Source of the DNA: Apus apus
Taxonomy: Eukaryota; Chordata; Aves; Apodiformes; Apodidae
NCBI RefSeq assembly: GCF_020740795.1
Contig: NC_067304.1
Coordinates: 1,788,056 to 1,852,055 of the forward strand
DNA length: 64,000 bases
Direction of reading: 5' to 3'
The translations under genes were made by a program, and so were the position numbers. Below are positions 1-11,345 of the stretch, piece by piece. Every line of letters starts with the position of its first letter. Position 1 is the stretch's first letter. A model generated the notes under the pieces. The model was not told the DNA's origin. It was given only the letters and a program-made list of their open reading frames with translations, and made no database searches.

Positions 1-598
1 CAGGAAAGAAGTTCTTCCTGATATTCACATGGAACCTTCTGTGCTCCAGTTTGCACCCATTGCCCCTTGTCCTGTCACTGGACACCACTGAACAAAGCCT
101 GGCTCTGTCCTCCTGACACTCACCCTTAACATATCTATAAACCCTGATGAGGTCGCCCCTCAGTCTCCTCCAAGCTCAAGAGCCCCAGCTCCCTCAGCCT
201 TTCCTCATCAGGGAGATGTTCCACTCCCTCCATCATCTCTGTGGCTCTGCCCTGGACTCTTTCCAGCAGTTCCCTGTCCTTCTGGAACTGAGGGGCCCAG
301 AACTGGACACAACATTCCAGATGTGGCCTCACCAAGGCAGAACAGAGGGGCAGGAGAACCTCCCTTGACCTACTAACCACCCCCTTTCTAACTCACCCCA
401 GGATCCATTGGCCTTCTTGGCCACAAGGGCACATGGCTGCTCATGGTCATCCTCCTGTCCACCAGGACCCCCAGGTCCCTTTCTCCTACCCTGCTCTCCA
501 GCAGCTCAGCCCCCAAGCTGTGCTGGTCCATGGGGTTGTTCTTCCCCAGATGCAAGACTTTGCACTTGCCCTTGTTGAATTCCATCAAGTTTCTCCCC
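1..598 (-). mobile_element. CR1 LINE fragment (cut by window edge)
   Basis: The minus strand encodes C-terminal CR1 ORF2 peptides, including the [14 protein letters not shown] and [16 protein letters not shown] blocks at about 380-135 and the KVLHLGKNNPMDQ block at about 600-400. The reading frame is broken, so this is a dead copy. It closely matches the copy at 62790-63400. The CR1 3' tail lies beyond the left edge. Homology stops near 598, where unique sequence begins. Confidence 0.93.
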
Positions 599-1123
599 GG
601 GAAGAGAAGCTGGAGCTGGGGTTGGTTTGCCCTGAAGAGCTGCTTGTCCACCTGAGGAAGTACCTGGTGCCACCACATCCCACCGTGTCCTGTCAGGATG
701 GGGAGCTGGGACCCTTTTCCCTGCAGGGTGTCACCGCTGGCATCACAGGTGGGTTAAAAACCAATGTGAAGATCTCACCTTCCACACTGGGTTGCACCCC
801 TTGATTGTCCTGGGGCTCAGCTTTGGCATCAGAGGGACCTGGTGTGGCTGGAGATGTGGTGTCCTCTGAACCCCAAATTGCCCCCAGGGCTTTGGGCCAG
901 CCCTGAGCATCTCCAGCTCCAGATTTACACCCCAGTGACAGAACTGGGGGTCCTGAGCCCCCCTCCTGCCTCCCTCTGGGCTCCGAGACAAGGCAGCAAA
1001 CTCTCCTTGGAGAATAAAGGGGTGCCCAGGTCCCTCCCCAGTGTCCCCAGAGCCCTGCCCATCCCCAGGGCAGAGCCACAGCAGCACCCGGGGGGGCACC
1101 TTGGGGGGGTGGGAGGACAAAAC
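599..1123. other. Unique intergenic sequence
   Basis: This is non-repetitive, moderately GC-rich sequence between the CR1 copy and the minisatellite. I see no convincing exon, splice pair or promoter motif. Open frames here are short and lack any recognisable family signature. Confidence 0.5.
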
Positions 1124-2180
1124 ACATGATAAAGGGTGTTTTAAGGGGGCGTTTTACCTTTTCCCACCACACCGGGGGGGATAAGATACCTTATAAAGGG
1201 CGTTTTAAAGGGGTTTTACCTTATCCCACCACACCGGGGGGGATAAGACACATGATAAAGGGCGTTTTAAGGGGGTTTTACCTTTTCCTACAGCACCGGG
1301 TAGGGGGGAGACACATGATGACAGGCGTTTTAAGAGGGTTTTACCTTTTCCCACCACATCGGGGGGGCTAAGATACCTTATAAAGGGCGTTTTAAAGGGG
1401 TTTTACCCTTTCCCACAGCACTGGGGGGGGAGACACATGATAAAGGGCGTTTTAAGGGGGTTTTACCTTTTCCCACAGCACCGGGTAGGGGGGAGACACA
1501 TGATAAAGGGCTTTTTAAGGGGGTTTTACCTTATCCCACCACACCAGGGGGGATAAGATACCTTATAAAGGGCGTTTTAAGGGGGTTTTACCTTATCCCA
1601 CCACACCAGGGGGGATAAGATACCTTATCAAGGGCGTTTTAAGGGGGTTTTACTTTTCCCACAGCACTGGGGGGGGAGACACATGATAAAGGGCTTTTTA
1701 AGGGGGTTTTACCTTATCCCACCACACCGGGGGGGATAAGATACCTTATAAAGGGCGTTTTAAGGGGGTTTTACCTTTTCCCACAGCACCGGGTAGGTGG
1801 GAGACACATGATAAAGGGCTTTTTAAGGGGGTTTTACCTTATCCCACCACACCGGGGGGGGGGGGTAAGACACATGATAAAGGGTGTTTTAAGGGGGGGT
1901 TTTACCTTTTCCCACGGCACCGGGGGGGGGATAAGACACATTAGAAAGGGCGTTTTACCTTTTCCCACAGCACCGGGTGGGGAGACACATGATAAAGGGC
2001 GTTTTAAGGGGGGGTTTTACCCTTTCCCACAGCACTGGGTAGGGGGGAGACACATGATAAAGGGCGTTTTAAGGGGGGGTTTTACCTTTTCCCACAGCAC
2101 CGGGGGGGGGGGAAAGAAAGACACACCACAAAGGGCACTTTCAGGGGGTTTTACCTTTTCCCACAGCACCGGGGGGGCAC
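1124..2180. repeat. Minisatellite, ~62-bp unit, ~17 copies
   Basis: Each unit reads roughly as ACACATGATAAAGGGCG, then TTTTAAGGGGGTTTTACC, TTTTCCCACAGCACC and a run of G. Unit starts, judged by the AAAGGGC block, fall near 1130, 1195, 1257, 1321, 1382, 1443, 1506, 1567, 1629, 1687, 1749, 1813, 1877, 1944, 1996, 2057 and 2130. Two variants occur, one with ACACATGATAAAGG and one with GATACCTTATAAAGG. The array ends about 120 bp before the presumed SLC6A17 core promoter. Confidence 0.95.
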
Positions 2181-2289
2181 AGCCGACACCCCCTCCAACC
2201 CCCCCCATTCCCAGGACTCACTGCTATTTATTCCTAACCCACGACCCCCCCCCCTGGGGGTGGGGGGGAGCTGCTGTGACCCGGCACCC

Positions 2290-2360
2290 CAGCTTTGACG
2301 CGCAGCCCGCCTGACTCAAGCTTTGCGTCAGGGGCTGCGTGTCCCTTCTCCTTTATTTAA
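2290..2360 (+). promoter_or_regulatory. SLC6A17: Candidate SLC6A17 core promoter
   Basis: Three bZIP-type sites lie within 35 bp: TGACGC at 2296-2301, a perfect AP-1 site TGACTCA at 2312-2318, and GCGTCA at 2325-2330. A TATA-like TTTATTTAA follows at 2352-2360. GC-rich sequence and a good splice donor (2847) lie downstream, which fits a promoter followed by a noncoding first exon. Assignment to SLC6A17 is inferred from position and strand. The transcription start was not seen directly. Confidence 0.55.
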
Positions 2361-2384
2361 ATCCCTTTTTTTTTCCCCCTTCAA

Positions 2385-2846
2385 CTCATTTTTTTTTCGG
2401 AGTTACCCCCAACCCCAGCAACCCCCCCCCTCCCCCCCCTCGGGCGAAGGGGAGCGGGGCCGAGCCCAGCGCGCATCCGCCGAGCGGGAGGAGGAGGAGG
2501 AGGAGGAGAAGAAGAAGAAGAAAGGGGAGGAGGGGGGGGGTAAAGAAAGGAAAGGGGCCACCCGACCATCAAACACCGGGGACCCCGCAACCCCCCCGGG
2601 ACCCGCAACCCCCCCGGCTGCCGCTTCCCAGCAGCATCACCACCAGCTCCGGGTTTGGCCCCGTTTCCCCGCCCCCAGCGCCGACACCGGGGAGAGGAAC
2701 CCGGTCCATTTTTTTTTTTTGGTCTTTCTTTTCTTTTTTCCCGGCACCTGGTCAATTCTTTTTTTTTTTTTTTTTTTTGGTTTTGTTTTGTTTTCCCCCG
2801 GGAACGACTCGGTTTCCATCTCCCCCGGAGCCGCCGCCGCACAGAG
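2385..2846 (+). other. SLC6A17: Candidate noncoding exon 1 of SLC6A17 (5'UTR)
   Basis: The start is estimated about 25 bp past the TATA-like element. The end is a strong donor, ACAGAG followed by GTAAGG at 2847. The stretch contains polyT, polyC and (GAG)n runs and a CCGCCGCCGC block just before the donor. Human SLC6A17 also has a noncoding first exon. The exon is inferred from promoter motifs plus the donor, and RNA evidence would be needed to fix its start. Confidence 0.45.
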
Positions 2847-2861
2847 GTAAGGCTGCTCCAT

Positions 2862-3742
2862 CCCCTTCTGCCCGGCATCCCCTTCTCTTCTGGGGTCTCC
2901 ATCCCCTTCTCTTCTGGGGTCTCCATCCCCTTCTCTTCTGGGGTCTCCATCCCCTTCTCCCCGGCATCCCCCTCCCCTCGGGGGTCTCCATCCCCTTCTG
3001 CCCTGGGGTCTCCATCCCCTTCTCCCCGGCATCCCCTTCCCCTCGAGGGTCTCCATCCCCTTCTGCCCGGGGGTCTCCATCCCCTTCTCCCCGGCATTCC
3101 CTTCCCCTCGGGGGTCTCCATCCCCTTCTCTCCTGGGGGTCTCCATCCCCTTCTCCCCGGCATCCCCTTCTCCTCGGGGGTCTCCATTCCCCTTGTCCCT
3201 TGGAGTCTCCATCCCCTTCTCCCTCGGGGGTCTCTATCCCCTTCTCCCTGGCATCTCCTTCCCCTCGGGGGTCTCCATCCCCCTTCTCTCCTGGGGTCTC
3301 CATCCCCTTCTCCCCAGCATCCCCTTCCCCTCGAGGGTCTCCATCCCCTTCTCCCTGGGAGTCTCCATCCCCTTCTCCCTGGCATCTCCTTCCCCTCGGG
3401 GGTCTCCATCCCCCTTCTCTCCTGGGGTCTCCATCCCCTTCTCCCCAGCATCCCCTTCCCCTCGAGGGTCTCCATCCCCTTCTCCCTGGGAGTCTCCATC
3501 CCCTTCTCCCCAGCATCCACTTCTCCTCGGGGGTCTCCATTCCCCTTGTCCCTTGGAGTCTCCATCCCCCTTCTCCTCGGGGGTCTCTATCCCCTTCTCC
3601 CCGGTATCCCCTTCTCCTTGGGGGTCTCTATTCCTCTTGTCCCTTGGAGTCTCCATCCCCTTCTCCCCTGGGGTCTCCATCCCTTTCTCCCAGGGTTCTC
3701 CATCCCCTTCTCCCTGGGGTCTCCATCCCCCTCTCCCCGGCT
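2862..3742. repeat. Minisatellite of GGGGTCTCCATCCCCTTCTC-type units
   Basis: Nested units of roughly 20-45 bp alternate GGGGTCTCCATCCCCTTCTC with CCCGGCATCCCCTTCCCCTC. The array begins about 15 bp after the presumed exon 1 donor, inside intron 1. Most unit lengths are compatible with open frames on both strands, which explains the long spurious ORFs here. Confidence 0.93.
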
Positions 3743-4173
3743 ACTACCAGCTCTGGTTGCCCCCTCCCCAGCGCTGCTGTCGGGGCTTTTTTCTTTTGGG
3801 TGGGGTGGGGAGGTTTGGGGACACACACCTCGGTCTGGAGGCATCAGGCGTGGCCCTAAGGGTGGTGGCATCGAGGGGTGGGGGTGGGGGGGGAAGGAGG
3901 TGACATTTAAAGATGCCAAATGGCTTAAACCATCCTGGAGAGGCTGGAAGTGGCCACGGGGGGTGGGGGGGGTGGGAGGGGTGGGGTGGCAGTGGCCACG
4001 CAGCTCAGCTTGGGGGGGGGGGATTCATCATCATCATCATCATCCCCTGTGAGTAGGGACAGAAATGCAGCTTCCAGCTTGACCTTGAGAATAACATTGG
4101 GAAAGGAGAGAGTGTTTTGGCTGCCTTGAAATATTCCCCTTCCTGGCCCCCGAGGTGTTGGGGGTTTATTTGT

Positions 4174-4372
4174 CCTATCTATCCATCCATCTATCCATCC
4201 ATCTATCCATCCATCTATCTATCCATCTATCTATCCATCTATCTATCCATCTATCCATCTATCTATCCATCTATCCATCTATCTATCCATCTATCTATCC
4301 ATCTATCTATCTATCCATCTATCTATCTATCCATCTATCTATCTATCCATCTATCTATCCATCTATCTATCC

Positions 4373-4456
<84 letters not shown>
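4174..4456. repeat. Tetranucleotide repeat (CTAT/CCAT)n
   Basis: About 280 bp of ATCT units are interspersed with ATCC in the first two thirds. The last ~80 bp is pure ATCT. It lies in SLC6A17 intron 1 and is likely to vary in length. Confidence 0.97.
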
Positions 4457-4458
<2 letters not shown>

Positions 4459-7400
4459 ACCCTGCTCCCCTGGCTGCAGATGGCTGGTCTTGAGGCCAAA
4501 ATAATAAGAAATAAATGAGCTTTGAGGTCCTGGTTTCACGTGATTCTCCGAGTTTGGGTGTGGGGAGAATCTTTATTCCCTTCTGTGTGTTTATTGCAGG
4601 GCTGGATGTGCCCGTGTTTTGGGTTGGCATCTTGGCCAGGTGCAGATTTGCATGACTCTGAGGACATGGGGCTATCAAAAAGCCCAGAAACCAGCTGCAA
4701 AATCTGGTCTCAGTTCTTTGTAGAGGACCCAGAAGGTCCTTGGATCGTGCCTTGTGTCTGAAGCACCTGAGGTTTGAGTCCATCAGGAGCTGATGCAACT
4801 ATTTCTGGTCTTGGGAGGAGAAAAAAAAAAAACCCCGAGCTATTCTGAGCAGGGAGTAGAGTTTCTTGTGAATATCTCTCTGGAGGTGTCAGGAGTAGGT
4901 CAAGGAACCTGGGTGGTGGTTTGTCTGCAGCTCAGCTTGGAAGGGAAAGAAAATGTGGGTCCGAGGTGTCCTCTGGGATGAGCTGGAGGTGGCTCCGTTG
5001 CAATCGACAGGGATAAAAAGGGTTTGGTTTAAATCTGGAGTGACTCCTGCTTCCGGGGTTATGCCAGAGCTGAGGTGGAACCACGAGGATCAAATTGCCC
5101 CCCCCAGCTCAGATGCTGACCTGAGCACACCCAGCCCAAACCCCTGTCTGATGGGAGAAGCTCTGGTTTTCCCTCATCCCCACTTGCCTTTGGATTTGTC
5201 CGTTGACAAACGTGGCAGCAGCTTCAGGAATTGCCCCAGGGAGGGCTTTGGATGCTGCTTTTTGGGATCAATTTGGTTTAGGGGATCAGTCACTAACGTG
5301 GAGTTGAGAGGGATCATGGAGATCCAACAGGGAGAAGACGATCTGGTGAACTGAGGCCTGAAGGCATCATATGATGGTTGGTTTTTGAGGTGGTGTCACG
5401 TTGGTGCAGCTGCTGTGTGTGTGTGTGTGTTCATGGGCTGAAACCAGTGCTGAAAACAGACCCAATCTGATGAATCAACGAGCTCATCCACGTCGTGACA
5501 AACCCCAGTGCCAAGGCTCCTCCAGGGCTGTTGTGTCTGTCTCATGACCCATCAGAAAAACTGCCCTTTCCCAAGGTTTTTTTGGGACCTCCTGAAGAAA
5601 AGAGTCACTAAAATGGCCCAATTTGCCACCGGGCTTAAAAAAATCCTGAGCTGGGGGTGGTGGGAAATGCATCCAGCCCTTGGGGTGGGGGTGGTGACGG
5701 GGGTAGCCCCACCTCTGCTTGTATTTGTAGGAGCTGGGGGTTATTTATAACATCTGGGTGCTTTTGGTGGTGAGAAGCACTTGGGTGGGTGGCAGGCAGA
5801 AGCGGAGGCAGCTCTTGGTTCCTCGGGGAACGGGAATCACTCCCGTGTCTTGATGCTAAAGCAGGAAGGACTTGGAGCATCTCCAGCACCTCCAGCCAGG
5901 AGATGCTGGCTGCACCCCACCCAGCTGCTCTCCACCCCACGGAGCTGGGACCTTGGTTTTCCAGTGAAGCTTCTTGCTGGTGTCCTTGTCCTCGGGCACC
6001 CCTGTGCTCTCACCTTGACACCATCCAAAGCTGGTGGCTCTCCAGACGTGGGTGGAAGGGAAGGGGAGTAGCAAGGATGCAGCTCAGCTGGTGGGACTGA
6101 GTCACTGGTGTCATCTCCGTGGGGTGGTGAGAGCCTGGTGCTAATTAACAGGGAACGTTTGGAGAAGGGGAGAGAGGGAGCAGCCCTAATGAGCCCAGAT
6201 GGCAAAAACCTTCCCCGTGGAGCCAGAGAGGACAAGCAAGGAGGAACGAGTCCCAGCACTGGAGGGACTTAAGCTGGAGGCACCTTGGAGCAGGCTGGGC
6301 TGGTGGAAGGGAGGTTGGTGTGACAGAGGCTGCAGGAAGGTCCTTGGAGCAGGGGCTGGGGGTGGGATCAGAGCTGCAATGCTTCTGTGTTGGGCAAAAA
6401 TCTCTTCTGGAGGCTTTGGAGTGGAGTTTGGGTGCTGCTGGGAGGGTCCTGCCCTTGGTTTCTCGTGGCTTGCAAGGGTGGGCCACCTCCCAAGGGTGAA
6501 GGTGGGCTGCCTCCTGAAGGACCTCCCTCTCCCATCATGGCAGCTCTCCTGACCCCGGGGAGCAGCAGGGAGAGGCCTGGAGCAGGTTTCCTCATGATTT
6601 GATCCCCAAGCTGGGATGTGGATCTCAGGCTCCTTCCCTGGGACACTGGGAGGGATGCTCAGCCCTTCCCTCCCCCTCTCCTTCCTGGGCTCTCAGGCTT
6701 CCTGGGTGACCTTGGATCCATCCCTTCCCTCCCCTGCTTCAGTGTCCCCATCTGCACCAATCAGCCTGGCCCTGGGTACAGGTTCTCCCTGGCCCCTTGT
6801 GTGCCAGGGCAGGTGGGAAAGCTGCACGTGGGTGCTCAGATCTCCCAGCCTCAACCTGCCAGGGATCTGCCACCTCCCCACATCCCTCTGGTCCCTTCGC
6901 TCTTCCCTCCCTTCTCCCTGCTCTGTGACCTTGATGGAATGATCTGGACCTTCTGGGGCCTGGAGAGCTGGCTGCTTCTCCAGGAGCACCTTTTCCTTCT
7001 CTTTTAGGAGCTGGGGGGGATTTCCCTGGAAGCTGAGGGCAGCAGGGAGGCAGCTGAAGGAGGTGGAGGGGTAGGGAGGGACCAGCAGTGAGTCCTTATG
7101 GTTTAAGTATCCATTCTGAATTCACCCAGCCTCAGCCTGGGGGTTTTCCTGCCTCGGTTTCCCCTTGATGGACCCAAACGGGGTGGAAGTGTAGAATTTG
7201 GACCCAGGAGAGAAGAAATCTCTCTTCCCCCCCCTCCGCCCCGTGCCTGTCCTTCAGCCCCTGAGCGTGTTTGCTGCTGGTGGCTGCTGTAAATCCTCCC
7301 CTCCTGCCTGTGCCTCCCCAGGCCCAGCTGAGAGCTCTGCTGACACATTTCCAGGCTGCTTCAGGGCTCCCCAGGCACCTTCCCAGGAAAGCAGGGATGG

Positions 7401-10400
7401 GCTGAGGCAGGTGACGTGGCTCGGAACATTCCTACCTCCCCCCCCGAACCCTTTGTGGTGCTGCTGGCAGGGCTGGGCTGAGGGACACGGTGTCCTCAGC
7501 TCCCAGGAACCTTCCCTCAGCCCAAACTGCAGCTTTTTCCCTGCTGTGTGTTTCTGTCTCTGCCTGGGATCGATGGGAATCTCTGGGCACCCCCCTCCCC
7601 TGGTGCAGCCAAGCAGGAGTTTCTCCATCTCTGCCTCTTCTCCGGGTGGGGTGAATCCAGCTTGTCCCACAGCAAACCAGTGCCATGTCCCTTTGACCTG
7701 CTGCAAAGGTGGCTTCTGAGCTTGTCAGTGCCAAGGGATACCAGGATGGAGGCCACCCCTGTGTCACCTGGACAGGTAGGACGTGGAATTGTCACTTGGT
7801 GGAGGCAGGAGCCCCGGGCTCAGCCAGGAAGGGCTCAGGGGGGGGTTGGTGGTTGCTCTGTTGAGGGGCTGAGGTCCTGCAAGGGGTTAGACATGAGGGC
7901 ACCCACCAGGACCCAGGAAACTGGCAATGCCATTCCAGGAGACACCCAGGACCAAGGAGGGGTGGGAGATGCAGGAGATAACTCATCCCCAGGGACAACC
8001 CAGTGATCTTTCCTCAGCCTCTCCCCTCCTGACACCCCAGGAGATGCTGGCTGCTCTCAAGTCATCCCTAGAAGCACCACCACCAACCCCAGCACAAGCA
8101 GGTCCTTTCCCTGGTGCTTCTGTGGTTCCTCTCCAGGCACCCACGGGGGTGGCATCAACGTGGCTTTTACCTGGACCAGGTGGATGGTGCAGAGACCCCC
8201 CCTGGCCCAGCAGTTCAAGTGAGGTTATCACAAGCCCTGGGCTCTGAAAGGCCCTAATCTGCCTTCTAAAGAGGAAGAAGGGAAAAAAAAAGCAGCACAT
8301 TTAAGAAAATTAAGGTCATGAGGACTAAGTAAACAACCTGAATCTCCATCTGTCAGTGACAAGGGGTTTCTGTCTCTCTCCAGCTCCTGGTTGTCAGCTG
8401 CTCTGCCTCCTCTTTCTCAGGGGGTGGTTTATTATTTTTGGCAGATGAATTTTTGATTCAATTCCTTTTTCCATCAAAGGAATGAGGGGAAATACCTTTC
8501 TGGGCTGGGTTCGGGGGGTACTTCCTGGTTTGAGGGGTGTGGAGCTTGGGGCTGGGGCAAAATGCTGGGGGAAGGAATCAGAATGGTCCTGTTGGGTTGG
8601 GTCCCCACGTCCTGCGGGTTGGTGGCTCTGTGCTGGTGGGTTCATCCCATGGGTTCATCCCATGGGATCTGCAGGGACATGGGTGGCTAAAGTTGGGTGT
8701 GCTGATGGCATCACTGTTGGGAATGGTCCTGGATCTCCTCTGGGTAACACCAGCTTCACCAGGCTGGGGCTGAGCTGTCTGGGAGACAGCAGGACCTCCC
8801 CAAGCAGAACCATGGTGGGATCAAAAGTTGGACTATACCAGCGTTTTCCCCTCTTCTGGTTCCATTTGGGTGCATCTTCTGTGGGGAGGAGGACTTGTAC
8901 CTCTGCTCCTTCACCCTCATCTCGTCCTCTAGTGTCATCTCATCCCAACGCCTGAAAGGCCCAGCGCCAGGAAAGCACCCAAGACCCCCCTTTTATCCCC
9001 AGATCCTTTGGGAATGTTGCTGTCTGGAGTGTCCTCCAAGGTGCTGAGAGCTTGGAGGTGCTTGAAGAAACCTGCTCTTCATGGACCACTGTGCCCTGCT
9101 GCCTCTCAGCTCCAAAGGGTGACACTGGGGGGACCTAAACTGAGGAAGGCTGAGGTGGAGATGCAGAGGGAGAGGCTGTGGGGTCTGTCCTGACCCCATC
9201 GTGCTGGCCTGCAGCTGGGCATCTCCCAAGCTTTGCTCCAAGGGATTGAGCTGCCCCAGGAGACCAATTTTTGGGTGCCCTGGTCACTGGGCACTGAGCT
9301 CTGGGGGCTGGGCCAGCAGATCCCAGATCTTTCGGGCTGAAATATCAAGAGAGACTTTAGCCCCTGAGACTGAGCCCTCCTGAAGCTCTGAGTCACCCTC
9401 ACTCCAAAGGACCTTAGATGGTTGCTGAGTGACAGGGACCAGCAAAAAATCCCCCCTCAACAATGAATCTGCACAGAACCTGATCCAAACCAGATGGAAA
9501 TCCTGGTGATTTCCAGGTTGTTGGAGGAGACCCCTCCCCTCCATCCCTATCCCCAGCCCAGCTGAGGAGGCTCCAGCAGCCACCTGCTGGTGTTTGCCAG
9601 GCTGGAGCCACGAGTAGTTTCTGTGAATGAGGCCTCGTTAGGAAATGAAACCTCAAGCTTGAAGGAATCATTCCAAAGGCTCCTCTGGAGGAACCGGATC
9701 CAGGAAAGATGCGGAGCCCACAGGGTTGCCCCGGCAACGGATGCAGCCGACAGCCCAAAATAGCTTTCCTGAGAAGAAAGGGGGGGCCTGGAAAAGGGGG
9801 AACTTTCTTCAGGGGTGGAAAATCATCCAGGTGAGGGCAAGGGAGGGTGAGGTTTGCTGCTGGTGATGCTCTGCTCCTGGTGGGACCTTGGCTTTGTCAC
9901 CCGGGGCCGGACCCACCGCTGGGAGAAGGTTTGGGGTTGGGAGTGGAATTGGGTCAGAAAGGTGGAGGTTTGTCTGAAGGAAAGGAGAGGGGGAAAGGAA
10001 GGAAAGGAGAGGAGAGCTGGGGGTGGAGCTGGGAAACCGGGGGTGAGTTTTTCTTCGCCTCCAGGGGGAGGTTCGTCCTGCACCTTCCATCCTGGGAGGG
10101 ACCTGCCATCCACGCTGCCCCAAGGGCTGTGCTGAGGGGTTTGTTTTGTGCAATGTCACCTGTGAGATGCCACCTGGGTCTTGTAGGAGCTTTGAGCTGA
10201 AGGAGAAAGCCCCCCAGGGGGAGATAATGTTGGGGCCAGGTCCCCAGCCATGGCACCATCACTTTTCCAGGGGCTGGTGACCAGCCTGGTGTCCCCTGAG
10301 AAGCAGGGATGGAGCAGAGAGAAAAGGAGCAAGTATAGGAGAGTCATTTTCCCAAGATGTGGAATTTCTTGTGGGGTTTCTGGGCCTTTTCATCTGTTGG

Positions 10401-10640
10401 CAAAGCTGCACAGTCCCAGCTGGGGTGGGAGCTGCCAGTCAAAGCCCAGTTTTCCCAGTATGGAGCAGAGGGATGTGCTTTCCTGGGCTGGGGAGCCCTA
10501 TCTCAGCAGAGCAGAATTTCACGGTGCTCCAAGGAGCACCAGTGTTGTTGGCCTGGGCGTGGGGTTGCTAGAGGATGAAAGAGGTGTCATGGTGATGTGA
10601 TGAGCTCTGTCACTTGTCACCATCCCCTGCAGCCCAGGGA
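4457..10640 (+). other. SLC6A17: SLC6A17 intron 1, mainly unique sequence
   Basis: About 6 kb of intronic sequence has no recognisable coding exon and no CR1 copy. A short (GT)n run sits at 5413-5431. The sequence is GC-rich with many short chance ORFs. The one strong motif noticed is the X-box at 9725-9738. Confidence 0.6.
9725..9738. promoter_or_regulatory. RFX X-box palindrome
   Basis: The sequence is GTTGCCCCGGCAAC, a perfect 6-bp inverted repeat around a CC spacer. It fits the RFX consensus GTNRCC-N(0-3)-RGYAAC. It lies about 1.3 kb upstream of the SLC6A17 start codon within intron 1. Nearby GGAATCATTCC carries two divergent CATTCC (TEAD/M-CAT) half-sites. Binding by RFX factors is inferred. 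Confidence 0.55.
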
Positions 10641-10649
10641 CATTCCCTC

Positions 10650-10736
10650 CTGTGGGCCATGGGAGGCTCTTCTCCATGAATGGTTGGACTTGATGATCTG
10701 AAAGGTTTTTTCCAACCAGAACGATTCTGTGAATGC
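10650..10736 (+). mobile_element. CR1 3'-end fragment
   Basis: The stretch includes GGTTGGACTTGATGATCTGA, then AAGGTTTTTTCCAACCAG and ATTCTGTGA. This is the canonical 3' tail of a + oriented CR1. Confidence 0.8.
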
Positions 10737-11059
10737 TGAACCACTGGGTGGCTCCTGGTCCATCATTCATGGAGAAGGGGGTCCTTAGCATCCCCTAAGC
10801 CCAACGGGGGTCTCCAAAGCATGGAGTGATGGAGACCCTTCTCCCCCTTGGTTCTCTCACTCCCACCAGCACCAGGACACCCTCTGGGGGAAGGCAAAAT
10901 CAACTCATCCTTTCTTGACCCGCTTCCTCACCCAGGTCCTGCTGATGAAGAGGAGGTGAGACCTGAGCTGTAGCTCACCCGGGTGCCATTCCCTGCAGGA
11001 CATTCATCTCCCACTCCTGGTCCTGCCTTGCCCCTTGGGGGCCACCTGGAGCCACCTTG

Positions 11060-11345
11060 ATGCCGAAGAACAGCAAAGTGACACAGCGGGAGCACAGCAG
11101 TGAGCCGGTCACCGAGTCGGTGGCCGACTTGCTGGCCCATGAAGAGCCCGTGGACTACAAACGTAGTGTCCTCAACGTGACAGGAGAGACCTGGGACAAG
11201 CAGAAGGATGGAGAGGAGGAGCTGGATGGGGAGAACAGGCCAGCATGGAACAGCAAGCTGCAGTACATCCTGGCCCAGATCGGCTACTCGGTGGGGCTGG
11301 GCAACGTCTGGCGCTTCCCCTACCTCTGCCAGAAGAATGGAGGAG
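11060..11345 (+). CDS. SLC6A17: SLC6A17 coding exon 1 (residues 1-95)
   Basis: The exon runs from ATG at 11060 to the donor GTGAGA at 11346 and ends in phase 1. It encodes the cytoplasmic N terminus and TM1, including [18 protein letters not shown] 5'UTR portion precedes the ATG. Acceptors that could open it are CACCCAG (exon from 10936) and CCCTGCAG (exon from 10999). Confidence 0.97.

Noticed and set aside
1124-2180. Possible CRISPR-like repeat-spacer array
   Set aside because: Units are contiguous and degenerate, with no unique spacers, in a vertebrate genome. It is an ordinary minisatellite.
2339-3859. 506-codon open frame and its minus-strand counterparts
   Set aside because: They run through the polyT leader and the minisatellite. 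The frames stay open only because the units lack stops. The peptide is a Ser/Pro repeat with no family signature.
11057-11059. Upstream TTG start adding one Met to SLC6A17
   Set aside because: The next codon is ATG at 11060 and the resulting N terminus matches the human protein exactly. TTG initiation is not needed.
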